Assembly: GCA_020048295.1 (NCBI GenBank)
Contig: JAIFMT010000096.1
Location: forward strand, 1-12,294
Direction: 5' to 3'
Length of the DNA: 12,294 nucleotides
Source of the DNA: Rhodoferax sp.
GTDB lineage: Bacteria > Pseudomonadota > Gammaproteobacteria > Burkholderiales > Burkholderiaceae
A program made the position numbers and the translations under genes. This document shows, one piece after another, positions 1 to 6,915 of the stretch. How positions within the stretch are numbered: position 1 is the first letter of the stretch; the number at the start of each line of letters is the position of its first letter. The notes beneath the pieces are model-generated. The model was not told the origin of the DNA. It did no database searches and saw nothing but the letters and a program-made list of their open reading frames with translations.

Positions 1-606
1 AGCAGACAGGGTGCCGCCACTTTTGTCGTAAGTGGACAGGAATTTGATCGTTCCGTTTGTCAGTGTGACGTTCGTAAATGACGCGGCAAGTTCAGCCGTA
101 ATGCCGCACACCAGCCCATTGAAGTCTACTGATCTGCCAGTATTTATGGCGTTTTGAACAGCGACCGTGTCATCAGCCACCCCATCACCTACGACACCAA
201 AATCTTTGGCGCTCACAAAATCTCGCATTTTTGAGAGCGCAGTTCTTGTAACAGCACCAATACCAGATTGAGTGAAATTAAGGTCGGCAAGCGTAATGAC
301 ATTGCCATAACGCTCAGTCGCAGCCGGTGCGCTGTACACCACGCTTCCGTTCTTGTTCATCACTCGGATGCTGTAGTCACTGTTGACATACAGCCGTGCA
401 GGTGTTCCGCTGTTGGACGGATAGCCACCGAGTGTGCGAATGGGCTGTGTGGCCGGGACGGTAAGGGCCGCATCCCAGAAGACCGCGATGGGGTTGACCT
501 GTGGGTCAAGATTTGCCTGGCCGATCCAGACATAACCATCCTCAAGAGGCTGGCCATCAATGTCCGTAAAGATCGGGTAGGTGGGTTGAATGCTAAGTGC
601 GGACAT
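1..606 (-). CDS. Tailspike protein, N-terminal part (runs off left edge)
   Basis: The reading frame starts with ATG at 604-606 and stays open to base 1, giving 202 residues with no stop; the C-terminus lies outside the window. An AGGAGA Shine-Dalgarno about 8 bases upstream supports this start. Residues 8-100 resemble the P22 tailspike head-binding domain: PIFTDIDGQPLEDGYVWIGQ, then NLDPQVNPIAVF, TQPIRTLGGYPSN and a repeated strand pattern ending VVYSAPAATERYGN. A linker follows, then VSAKDFGVVGDGVADDTVAV (131-150), the usual entry to a pectate-lyase-type right-handed beta-helix in phage tailspikes and depolymerases. The protein would attach to the virion through its N-terminus and bind, possibly cleave, a surface polysaccharide. 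Enzyme class and substrate cannot be judged because the catalytic part is missing. It is the last visible gene of the late operon, 26 bases after the gp16-like gene. Confidence 0.9.
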   Translation of the reverse strand, partial: MSALSIQPTYPIFTDIDGQPLEDGYVWIGQANLDPQVNPIAVFWDAALTVPATQPIRTLGGYPSNSGTPARLYVNSDYSIRVMNKNGSVVYSAPAATERYGNVITLADLNFTQSGIGAVTRTALSKMRDFVSAKDFGVVGDGVADDTVAVQNAINTGRSVDFNGLVCGITAELAASFTNVTLTNGTIKFLSTYDKSGGTLSA

Positions 607-632
607 TTAATGGTTCTCCTTTAAGTCCAAAA

Positions 633-2519
633 TTATTCACCAAGGGCTTGACGCACTTTGGTACGAGTTTTCGCATCTTTAATTCCTTTCGTCAATAATC
701 TAAAGCTGGTCATGATTGGTGCTGGAACACCTGCAGTGCCGCTGATGGCAATGTCCATCATGCCGGCAAGCACGCTGGCTGTGTTGCTTGTGTTGACACT
801 GCCTGGAGGCGCGACCAGTACGTCCTTGGCCACGTCATTGATGATACGGAGCTGTTCAGCGCCCTTCTTGCCAAAGACAAAGTCAAGCTTGCCAGACTTG
901 TCAAGTTGTGTGATAACGCGATCCAGTTGACCAGGCGATAGTATGGGATTTCCAAGCTCATCGCGACCAACGCCCTTGGTAGCCTCGTCACGCAAGAATT
1001 TGAGTGTGCCGCCTTGGAGTTCCTTCCAAGCTTGTTGGCCATTTGGACCTTCAGTCTGAAGCAGGCGACGGACTTGGCGGACTGTGTCAAGTGACGTTGA
1101 TGGGTCAATGACTGAGCGGCGCAAGACGTCCTCCATGGCGATGGCGCGGTCATTTGAACCGCGCTTTTGGCCAAGCAAATTCTTTACCAGACCGATGTTT
1201 TCGTAATCATTGGCAAATCGAGCGCGTGCCGAGCGAGCCTGCTTGTACATGTTGCCACCAAGACCTTCAGTCGAAGCATCAATGAGACTACGCATCTGAG
1301 AAGCCTGCATTATGTTGGTCGGTTCAGCATTGGTGGCTCCACCGATCGAGCGGCGGAACAATTCGGCAGTCTTCAGTGTGACGGGTTGGGCAATCAAGGT
1401 GCCATCAGGCGCTTCAGTGGCCACGCCAAGCTGCAGCGCTTTAGCGCGTGTTGCCTTGAGCACATTGGCTACCTCAGCCTCTGGGGCGTTGTCAACCAAG
1501 TGCTGGACCACCGTGTCGAGCTTGACAGGCGCCTCCATCTCACCGGCCTTCTCAGCCTCCTTGTACAAGGTGCGAATGCGCGTCTTGTCACGGGCTGCAC
1601 GGTCGCGCAATGCCTTGTCCACGGTCAAACCAATGGAGCGCAAGTCAGGCGCTTCGGCGCCAGTCATGTCGATGAAGGTCTCAAGGTTCTGCTGGAGTTG
1701 CTTGTTCTGAGTGGCAAAGCGTTCGCGGATGGGCGCGCCCACCTCAGGCAACTTGGCAGTCTCGCGCTCGAACCGCTGCTGCTCGAACTGGCGTGTCTTC
1801 TGACCCTCGGTCAGTTTGATGGGAACCGGCAGTTCTTCCGCCTTAGCTTGACGCAGGGTGGCAAGATCAACACCAGCAGCACCACCAGAACCAGGGGTGC
1901 CTGGAGTGGGTTTCTTGGCAGCACCTGGCATGATCGGTTCAACGACTTTTGCCACTGCCTGGCCGACACGTTTGGTGGCCTGGACAACAGGCGCGGCCAC
2001 ACGACCTGCAGTCGCGGCAACTACTGGAGCTGCCATCTTGGTACTTGCAGCTACGGCTCCAATTGGACCAGCAACTGGGATGACAGGAGGGACATTCTGG
2101 AGCACTTCGCCAACAGCTTGCACTTGCTCTTGGCCAGACTGAGTGCGAGGCGCGTAGGTCAATGCCTGAGCCCCCTGCATGGCTGACTTCTGGACCAGGT
2201 TTGCCGCCTCTTGGCTACCGAACTGACCAGATAGAATCTGCTCGGCCAGACCTTTCAGTGTACCGCCGATCAGACCAGCCGTGCCGCCAACCGCGCCTGT
2301 GCCAATGGTCAATGCGGCCTCGCCTGCGCCAACGATCTTCTCACCAAGAGATGGTTCGACGTACTCAGGCGTCGTACCAGGCACAATCGTGTCTGGGATC
2401 TGGTTCGTGGCATCTTGACGGGCCTTGACAAGCACGGCAGCCAAGCGCCGAGCAGCATCGAGGTCACCCGCCTTGTCGGCATTGACCAAGGCCAGCTCAA
2501 GTTCTTGGAGTGTTGCCAT
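633..2519 (-). CDS. Large DNA-ejection / internal virion protein (gp16-like)
   Basis: This 628-residue protein is close in length to P22 gp16 (about 609), an ejected protein needed for genome entry, and it holds the same last-ejection-gene position before the tailspike. Sequence identity to gp16 was not evident by eye, so the role rests on position, size and composition. Residues 5-32 form a helical repeat (LELALVNADKAGDLDAARRL). Residues 60-97 are Gly/Ala-rich and hydrophobic (AALTIGTGAVGGTAGLIGG), and 146-180 are Ala/Val-rich; both could insert in membrane. A Pro/Gly/Ala linker (198-216) leads to a long, charged, helical C-terminal region from about 236. I see no lysozyme or transglycosylase motif. 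The ATG shares one base with the upstream stop (TGATG), and a GGAG lies about 8 bases upstream, so translation is probably coupled to the preceding gene. Confidence 0.75.
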   Translation of the reverse strand: MATLQELELALVNADKAGDLDAARRLAAVLVKARQDATNQIPDTIVPGTTPEYVEPSLGEKIVGAGEAALTIGTGAVGGTAGLIGGTLKGLAEQILSGQFGSQEAANLVQKSAMQGAQALTYAPRTQSGQEQVQAVGEVLQNVPPVIPVAGPIGAVAASTKMAAPVVAATAGRVAAPVVQATKRVGQAVAKVVEPIMPGAAKKPTPGTPGSGGAAGVDLATLRQAKAEELPVPIKLTEGQKTRQFEQQRFERETAKLPEVGAPIRERFATQNKQLQQNLETFIDMTGAEAPDLRSIGLTVDKALRDRAARDKTRIRTLYKEAEKAGEMEAPVKLDTVVQHLVDNAPEAEVANVLKATRAKALQLGVATEAPDGTLIAQPVTLKTAELFRRSIGGATNAEPTNIMQASQMRSLIDASTEGLGGNMYKQARSARARFANDYENIGLVKNLLGQKRGSNDRAIAMEDVLRRSVIDPSTSLDTVRQVRRLLQTEGPNGQQAWKELQGGTLKFLRDEATKGVGRDELGNPILSPGQLDRVITQLDKSGKLDFVFGKKGAEQLRIINDVAKDVLVAPPGSVNTSNTASVLAGMMDIAISGTAGVPAPIMTSFRLLTKGIKDAKTRTKVRQALGE

Positions 2520-3652
2520 CAGCGGGCTCCTTGCGTGTACTTCTTGACAAGCGCGTCAATGTCGCCACCAGATGTGCTCACGGCAGGAGTATCGGGAATG
2601 GTTTCAGGCAGACCAGCCCGCGCGGTCATATTCTTGCGCGCCTTCATGACCAGACGCTGGGCTTCCTTGACGTTCTCAAGCAAGCGTTCGGGCGATTGTT
2701 TCAAACTGAAGTTCTGCAAGGCAGCTTGGAGCTTGTCACCCTCGGCATTGGACAAGGCGCCCATGCCCTTGATATTGGGGATTTGCGCCATGAACGACTG
2801 TGAGCCAAGCGTCTCGACCAGAGCCTCAAAGTCGGCCGTGTCCTGACTGAGTGTGGGCATGCGTGATGACACCGGGCCGGCGGCTGAACCAATCACACCG
2901 ATTGGAGTCTTCAAGATGCGGTCGGCCGTGTTGAGCATGTTGTCCATGTTCGTGCGCGCAGACTCAAGATCGGCTGCTTTGGTCCGTACTGCCTCGTCGC
3001 GCTTCTGAACCATGTCTTGAAGCTTAAGTTGGTTTTCTTCGCGCTTGATCTGGTTGCCCTCGCGTGCGATCTGAGCGTTGAGGGCGGCAATCGAAGCATT
3101 CTGCTTGGCGATCTTGATGTCCTCTTGGATCTTGGTGATGTCCCAACCTTTCTTCTGCAGGTCGAGTACGGCGCCAGACTCGGCAAATTTGGCCTCAACC
3201 GCGGCTTTCTGGGCTTTGGCCTGAGACTCGGTCAACTTAGACGGCTGCAACTCAGCCTCACGTTGCTCACCTTGGAGCTTGGTGAATGTCTCGGTGAACT
3301 TGTCAGGTCCCATGGCTGAAGCAAGGAAGAGACCTGTTGAAGTCTTGGCCGTCTCGGGACTGGTCTTGATCAGCACGCCAAGGTCCTCAAGCGTCTTGGC
3401 TTCACGCTCCTGGCCTGAGTTGCGGTAGGCTGTGGCCTGCTCAGTCAGAAGTTGCTGGGCGATCTCCGGCTTACCAGATTGAAGCGCGGCGTAGACCTGT
3501 GTGGCTTGGCCCAAGCGTGAGTCCTTCTGCTCGGTGCTGAGTACGTCGTAGGTGCGCTTGAAGTTCTCGCTCAGGCTTGGATACTTGACCATCATGCTGG
3601 CCAAAGCCGATGGAGTTGGGTTCTTGGACAAAGTACCAAGGTCGGCTTCCAT
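2519..3652 (-). CDS. Coiled-coil internal virion / ejection protein (main reading frame)
   Basis: This 377-residue, strongly helical protein lies between a gp7-like and a gp16-like gene, the slot held by P22 gp20 (about 471 aa), so an ejected internal virion protein is likely. The N-terminal helical part includes NPTPSALASMMVKYPSLSEN (11-30). Residues 124-242 are charged, rich in Lys/Glu/Gln/Ala and look coiled-coil. A distinct motif at 294-315 (IKGMGALSNAEGDKLQAALQ...) is followed by a helix ending near 342. The ATG has only a weak AGG five bases upstream. A better start with an AAGGTG Shine-Dalgarno lies at 3759 but in another frame; a single-base shift would join it to this frame and give a protein of about 413 residues. 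This ORF may therefore be the C-terminal bulk of a frameshifted gene. It ends in TGATG overlapping the next start. Confidence 0.75.
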   Translation of the reverse strand: MEADLGTLSKNPTPSALASMMVKYPSLSENFKRTYDVLSTEQKDSRLGQATQVYAALQSGKPEIAQQLLTEQATAYRNSGQEREAKTLEDLGVLIKTSPETAKTSTGLFLASAMGPDKFTETFTKLQGEQREAELQPSKLTESQAKAQKAAVEAKFAESGAVLDLQKKGWDITKIQEDIKIAKQNASIAALNAQIAREGNQIKREENQLKLQDMVQKRDEAVRTKAADLESARTNMDNMLNTADRILKTPIGVIGSAAGPVSSRMPTLSQDTADFEALVETLGSQSFMAQIPNIKGMGALSNAEGDKLQAALQNFSLKQSPERLLENVKEAQRLVMKARKNMTARAGLPETIPDTPAVSTSGGDIDALVKKYTQGAR

Positions 3653-3759
3653 CTGAACCTGAGTCTCATGTTAGAGATGTTCAGCGCGTTTTGCACTCCA
3701 CCCATGACTGACTGAGTCGGATCTGGGACGTTGAGCATGTAGTTGAATGGTTGTGCCAT
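3592..3759 (-). CDS. Displaced N-terminal piece of the coiled-coil virion protein
   Basis: A 55-codon frame opens with ATG at 3757-3759, one base after the stop of the gp7-like gene (TAACATG), with an AAGGTG Shine-Dalgarno about 7 bases upstream. It reads MAQPFNYMLNVPDPTQSVMG and then VQNALNISNM, which looks like the N-terminus of a phage internal virion protein, before turning into improbable sequence (RLRFRWKPTLVLCPRTQLHR) and stopping at 3592. The next large frame, whose first ATG is at 3652, is open upstream only to 3670, where it reads HETQVQ before its methionine. Adding one base near 3653-3670 would join ...ISNM to ...TQVQMEADLGTL without interruption. I read this as the true start of the neighbouring gene, separated by a mutation, a sequencing or assembly error, or an unusual frameshift. 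An independent 55-aa peptide is the less likely alternative. Confidence 0.55.
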   Translation of the reverse strand: MAQPFNYMLNVPDPTQSVMGGVQNALNISNMRLRFRWKPTLVLCPRTQLHRLWPA

Positions 3760-3760
3760 G

Positions 3761-4405
3761 TTAGAACACCTTCAGAGCTTTGAGCGTGGCGACATTGCCG
3801 ATGGTGCCGCCGATATTTCCCCACATCTGAGCTTGCGCTTGACCTTGAGCCAGAGCTGCACCTGCCGCCGCCTGACCTTGTTGTGTCAGTGCATTTCCGA
3901 TGTTGGCGCCAGTCTGCTGAGCCGCAGCGGCTTGACCGGCGGCAGATGCCTGGCCCAAACCTGAAATGGTACCAAGTTTGCTGAATTGAGATTCTATCAA
4001 CTGGCTTAGCAGCTGTGGACGAAACTGGGCAAGCGTAGCTTGTACGTTGCCACCACGCAAGCCGCCCGTTGCCGAGGCGTTCTGCAAAATGGCATTCTCG
4101 CCTTGCTGCATCATGGATTGGAACTGCGGCGATGACTCGATGCCAGCAATTGCCTCACGTTGCGCAGTAGGACCGGCAAGCCCAAGCAGACCTTGCTGAC
4201 CTTTGATGGCTCCCTCACCTGCGCCTACGTAAGGTGCCAGTAGCTTCTGGACTGCATCAAATTGGCGGCGCTGTTCCTCGATTGATGCTTGGCTTGAAGC
4301 TGTTTGGGCTCCGGCGGCAGTCGATGCGGCTTCTGACTGCGCATCACTTGCCATCACGCCAGTGATGACTGACCCGGCCACGACGGCCGTTGCGATTCCA
4401 CTCAT
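3761..4405 (-). CDS. Ala/Gln-rich DNA-ejection protein (gp7-like)
   Basis: This 214-residue protein is about the size of P22 gp7 (229) and is the first of three consecutive ejection-type genes, as gp7 is in P22. The first 20 residues are hydrophobic (IATAVVAGSVITGVMAS), compatible with a membrane-seeking segment. Residues 40-58 are charged and helical (ASIEEQRRQFDAVQKLLAPY). A motif near 104-137 includes ENAILQNASATGGLRGGNVQ followed by LAQFRPQLLSQLIESQFSKL and is of a kind I associate with phage internal virion proteins. The C-terminal third is almost entirely Ala, Gly and Gln. The start overlaps the cupin-SET stop as ATGA, with GGAGAA about 6 bases upstream, so the two are translationally coupled. 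Assignment to gp7 is by position, size and composition rather than a traced alignment. Confidence 0.75.
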   Translation of the reverse strand: MSGIATAVVAGSVITGVMASDAQSEAASTAAGAQTASSQASIEEQRRQFDAVQKLLAPYVGAGEGAIKGQQGLLGLAGPTAQREAIAGIESSPQFQSMMQQGENAILQNASATGGLRGGNVQATLAQFRPQLLSQLIESQFSKLGTISGLGQASAAGQAAAAQQTGANIGNALTQQGQAAAGAALAQGQAQAQMWGNIGGTIGNVATLKALKVF

Positions 4406-5268
4406 TGGGATTCTCCTTCGATTAGATTGATGCCTGAGAGGGCGAGAGCTTGGCGGTAGTCAACTGTGACCTCCTCGCCTTGGCTGCCACCTGCGCAACC
4501 AGCAATTCGCCGAGTCGCCACAAGCCAGATGTCCCCGTTCTCATCCTTGATAAACTTGGCGTTGGGGGTTTTGGCGTGATTGGTGTAGCGGCCAGCTGGA
4601 GTCCGCATGCCGTCGATGCGAGCTGGTGCAATGACTTCACCGTCATCAACTGGGGCGCTCAGAAAGACGCCCTTGCCCTCAATAGTCGAGTCGCGCACAG
4701 TGAACTTTGTAGCAAAGCCACTTGGCATAGCGATCTGGTCATGGGGATTCTCAGACTGGGCGCGGACAGCGGCAGGTGTGAAACCAGCCAATCGAACTAC
4801 AAGTTCAAAGTCCTCTCGGTCTTCACGGCGGTGGTACGTCTCAAGCTGCTTGGCGGCTTCTGCGTGAGCTTGCCACGTGGCGCTCTTATCGAGGAACGTC
4901 GCCTCAAGTTTATCGATATTGCGCTCGTCAGTGGCGTAGACATTTTGCCAGATGCAGGTTTCAAGGACGTAGCCAAGTTTACGACCTGGTTTGCCCACAA
5001 AGATCATAGGTGCACGCAGTACCTTGGTTTGACCATCGTCATCGACCATGGCAACTGCGCCAGTCAACATGATATTCAGGTGGTCAAACCGCTGCGCGTG
5101 ACCGATGGCAAGAGTGCCTGCAGGTAGAGTGACTTCGCGGATGTAGATACCAGGACCGAAGTGATGGACTACTGGACACTCGACTTGAGGCAGGTCCAGA
5201 AGATGTGATTCAACCTGCTCGATTTTAGCAGGGTCCACAATGGCGTGGGATTTGGCTTCAGCCAGCAT
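4402..5268 (-). CDS. Cupin-SET domain fusion protein, putative protein-lysine methyltransferase
   Basis: The product is 288 residues. Residues about 38-115 look like a single cupin barrel: IYIREVTLPAGTLAIGHAQR, then FDHLNIMLTG and APMIFVGKPG, with His57 and His63 as possible metal ligands, although the classic HxH pair is not present. A helical, charged linker (118-170) follows. Residues 187-275 carry SET-domain landmarks in order: GKGVF (198-202, the SAM-side GxG), RYTNHAKTPNAKF (227-239, the NH motif) and GEEVTVDYRQAL (264-275, with the catalytic-type Tyr271). SET proteins transfer methyl groups from SAM to lysine. No pre-SET or post-SET cysteine clusters are visible. The substrate is unknown; a virion protein or a host protein are both possible. 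AAAGGAGAG five bases upstream fixes the start, and the gene overlaps the gp7-like gene by ATGA, so it is translated with the structural genes. Confidence 0.8.
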   Translation of the reverse strand: MLAEAKSHAIVDPAKIEQVESHLLDLPQVECPVVHHFGPGIYIREVTLPAGTLAIGHAQRFDHLNIMLTGAVAMVDDDGQTKVLRAPMIFVGKPGRKLGYVLETCIWQNVYATDERNIDKLEATFLDKSATWQAHAEAAKQLETYHRREDREDFELVVRLAGFTPAAVRAQSENPHDQIAMPSGFATKFTVRDSTIEGKGVFLSAPVDDGEVIAPARIDGMRTPAGRYTNHAKTPNAKFIKDENGDIWLVATRRIAGCAGGSQGEEVTVDYRQALALSGINLIEGESQ

Positions 5269-5367
5269 TCAAACTCTCCTTTTCAGGGCGGTATGAGCTG
5301 CTGGCTGCTCGTTAGGCTCAGCTACTGTAGCGTCTAGCACTACAGGTGGCCAGATACTAACACGCAT
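5269..5367 (-). CDS. Possible 32-residue protein in the intergenic spacer
   Basis: A short frame begins at ATG 5365-5367 and ends in TGA immediately before the cupin-SET ATG (TGAATG). The peptide reads MRVSIWPPVVLDATVAEPNE followed by QPAAHTALKRRV: a hydrophobic, Pro-rich start and a basic end. The frame carries the AAAGGAGAG ribosome site of the next gene inside its last codons, an arrangement common in coupled phage operons. Against it, there is no clear Shine-Dalgarno, the ATG is at the top of a 10-bp inverted-repeat stem, and the frame is short enough to arise by chance. The frame is also open further upstream, so a non-ATG start is possible. No function can be assigned. Confidence 0.4.
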   Translation of the reverse strand: MRVSIWPPVVLDATVAEPNEQPAAHTALKRRV

Positions 5368-5375
5368 CTGGCCAC
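5346..5375 (-). repeat. Perfect 10-bp inverted repeat (stem-loop) after the 111-aa gene
   Basis: The arms GTGGCCAGAT (5346-5355) and ATCTGGCCAC (5366-5375) are exact reverse complements separated by 10 bases. In the minus-strand transcript they would form a stable hairpin starting 11 bases after the stop of the 111-aa gene. No U-run follows on the minus strand (the next bases are CTGTAGTG), so it is not a standard intrinsic terminator. It may be an mRNA-stabilising or processing structure, a transcript attenuator, or a palindromic protein-binding site. The inverted repeat itself is directly visible; its role is inference. Confidence 0.6.
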
Positions 5376-5386
5376 GTTGTAAACCA

Positions 5387-5722
5387 TCAGGTTATTTCAC
5401 GGCCACTGGCTCTGATTGTCAGCGTTGCGGCATCACTGGCAATGGTGGAGATAAAGCCACCAGGTTCTAAGACCTGGCCCACAAGCTCTGGGAACGTGTA
5501 GGATTCACCTGGCGCAATGGCCTGAGAACCCACAATAAGATTGTCAACACCGGCAGCACCACCTGAGACCACAAGGTTCACACCAATCGCAACGTTACCG
5601 GCGCTTGTGTTTGTGGCAGTGAATTTGTCTATTGTGGTCCTGCAGTTGGTGGCCGTGTATTGTGTGGTCTGAACAGCTTCCGCTTGCTTTGATTGAATGA
5701 GAGTTTTTACGAGGACTGACAT
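5387..5722 (-). CDS. Small beta-rich structural protein, paralogue of the 113-aa protein
   Basis: The start was placed at ATG 5720-5722 because GGAGA lies about 8 bases upstream; the frame extends further 5' only through an arginine-rich stretch that is antisense-like and overlaps the previous gene. The product is 111 residues. It begins VLVKTLIQSKQAEAVQTTQY and continues with TATNCRTTIDKFTATNTSAG, VDNLIVGSQAIAPGESY, LVGQVLEPGGFISTIASDAA and TIRASGREIT. This pattern of alternating strands with DNL-[IL]-V, a Gly-containing turn and a C-terminal ASGxE is shared with the 113-aa protein at 6912-7253, so the two probably arose by duplication. A small virion surface or tail-associated role is likely from context, but no function is known to me. 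It follows the 392-aa gene by 14 bases. Confidence 0.8.
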   Translation of the reverse strand: MSVLVKTLIQSKQAEAVQTTQYTATNCRTTIDKFTATNTSAGNVAIGVNLVVSGGAAGVDNLIVGSQAIAPGESYTFPELVGQVLEPGGFISTIASDAATLTIRASGREIT

Positions 5723-5736
5723 GGCGTGTTCTCCTG

Positions 5737-6915
5737 TTAGATATGTTCGCCCCACTCGACTACAGCGTCGGCGGTTGCGGTTGCGGCAGTGCATGTGATA
5801 ACGATATAGTCTCCTCGAACAACCGGGAAGACAATTTCATTGGGCCAGGGGTTTGTCACTTCGCGTGGGACAGACGCCTCTACAGGCACGGCAGTCACAA
5901 GGCGAAGCAGCGCGGTGTTGACCGCAGTTGCCCGTACTGCGGCTGGGTTCATATCAGGCGAATCACACTCGACAAACGACCCAGAGTTGACAACCTGATA
6001 AGTGGCTCCTGTAATTGCAGCAGGGTTGCGCGTGAGCCAGACGCGAAAGACAGCTTTTTTAGAGCAGCTGAGGCTGATACGCGCCAAAGTTAAATCCCGC
6101 GTATTGGTTCTTGGCCCAATCAATAAAGGCTGTCTGACTACAATGACCGGCGTGCCAGTAGTGACTGAGACGTTCGCCGCGTAGGCAGAGCCATACTGAA
6201 GCTGCTCCTCAGAACCATTCTCGGACGTAATATCAACGCATCCGATACCGATGCCGACGTCTTGTGTAGTTCGCTGCGCTGCAAACCGACATGGAAGTGC
6301 CGGGTTCTCCAGTGATAGAGCTGTTAAAGTGCCAAGCAAACTAGCGGTGTTCACTAATTGCAGATTGATGAACCACTTGTAGTTACCGACGCCGCGCCAC
6401 TGATACTGGATGTCGTAGACGTTGCCCTTTTCCACATCAAAACCAGCCACGGCAGAGGTGTCTATCTCCTGCTCGTAAGTATCAACACCGCCAGACCGCA
6501 GCACGGCATACAGCTTGCCGTCTGCCTTGAGGCGGAACAAGACTCTGTTCTGGTCGGTACCGACGCCCCATTCCCTCACACCGTCATTAGTCTTATTTGG
6601 GCACCATAACGCGGTCGAAAGCAAGTGCCCACGATTCGGTTGGTAGCGCGGGCACACACGAGACTCGAGTATGAGCGAGGTGTTTGTGGCAGTTGTTAGC
6701 AGGGTTCCTGCTCCGTTACTGGATACGATGTCAGCCGAAGTGTAGACCTGAGTGCCGTTCTCATACATGAAGAACTGCGTCGGGGGAATGTCAAATGTGA
6801 ACATCCCATGAAATAGTGAGTATGGCGTGCTCATTTTTTGAACGCCCCACGCGTCCGTCACTAGATCTACGGTGCCGAGTAGTTGCTTCGGCTCAGGAAA
6901 AACGCTGATTGTCAT
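5737..6915 (-). CDS. Phage structural protein, 392 aa, predicted beta-sandwich
   Basis: The start is ATG 6913-6915, supported by GGGGAGG about 5 bases upstream and an ATGA overlap with the preceding stop; the longer in-frame version from 7011 adds 32 residues that merely duplicate the preceding gene in another frame. Residues 85-140 hold the most recognisable block: SRVCPRYQPNRGHLLSTALW, then DGVREWGVGT and LFRLKADGKLYAVLRSGG. Further beta-type segments include YDIQYQWRGVGNYKWFINLQ (167-186). The pattern recalls lectin-like (concanavalin-type) jelly rolls seen in phage tail or decoration proteins, but this is a fold guess. It sits between two paralogous small proteins and has no P22 counterpart that I recognise. 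It could be a secondary tail fibre, a needle replacement or a head decoration. Function is not assigned. Confidence 0.8.
   Translation of the reverse strand: MTISVFPEPKQLLGTVDLVTDAWGVQKMSTPYSLFHGMFTFDIPPTQFFMYENGTQVYTSADIVSSNGAGTLLTTATNTSLILESRVCPRYQPNRGHLLSTALWCPNKTNDGVREWGVGTDQNRVLFRLKADGKLYAVLRSGGVDTYEQEIDTSAVAGFDVEKGNVYDIQYQWRGVGNYKWFINLQLVNTASLLGTLTALSLENPALPCRFAAQRTTQDVGIGIGCVDITSENGSEEQLQYGSAYAANVSVTTGTPVIVVRQPLLIGPRTNTRDLTLARISLSCSKKAVFRVWLTRNPAAITGATYQVVNSGSFVECDSPDMNPAAVRATAVNTALLRLVTAVPVEASVPREVTNPWPNEIVFPVVRGDYIVITCTAATATADAVVEWGEHI

Noticed and set aside
268..624. A 118-codon plus-strand frame near the left end
   Set aside because: It is antisense to the tailspike N-terminus, which has clear similarity to the P22 head-binding domain and a good ribosome site.
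1167..2186. A 339-codon plus-strand open frame inside the gp16-like gene
   Set aside because: It lies wholly antisense to a better-supported gene, has low-plausibility composition, and no gene on this strand is supported elsewhere in the window.
5346..5375. The inverted repeat as an intrinsic terminator
   Set aside because: No U-run follows the stem on either strand, so it was listed as a repeat of unknown role.
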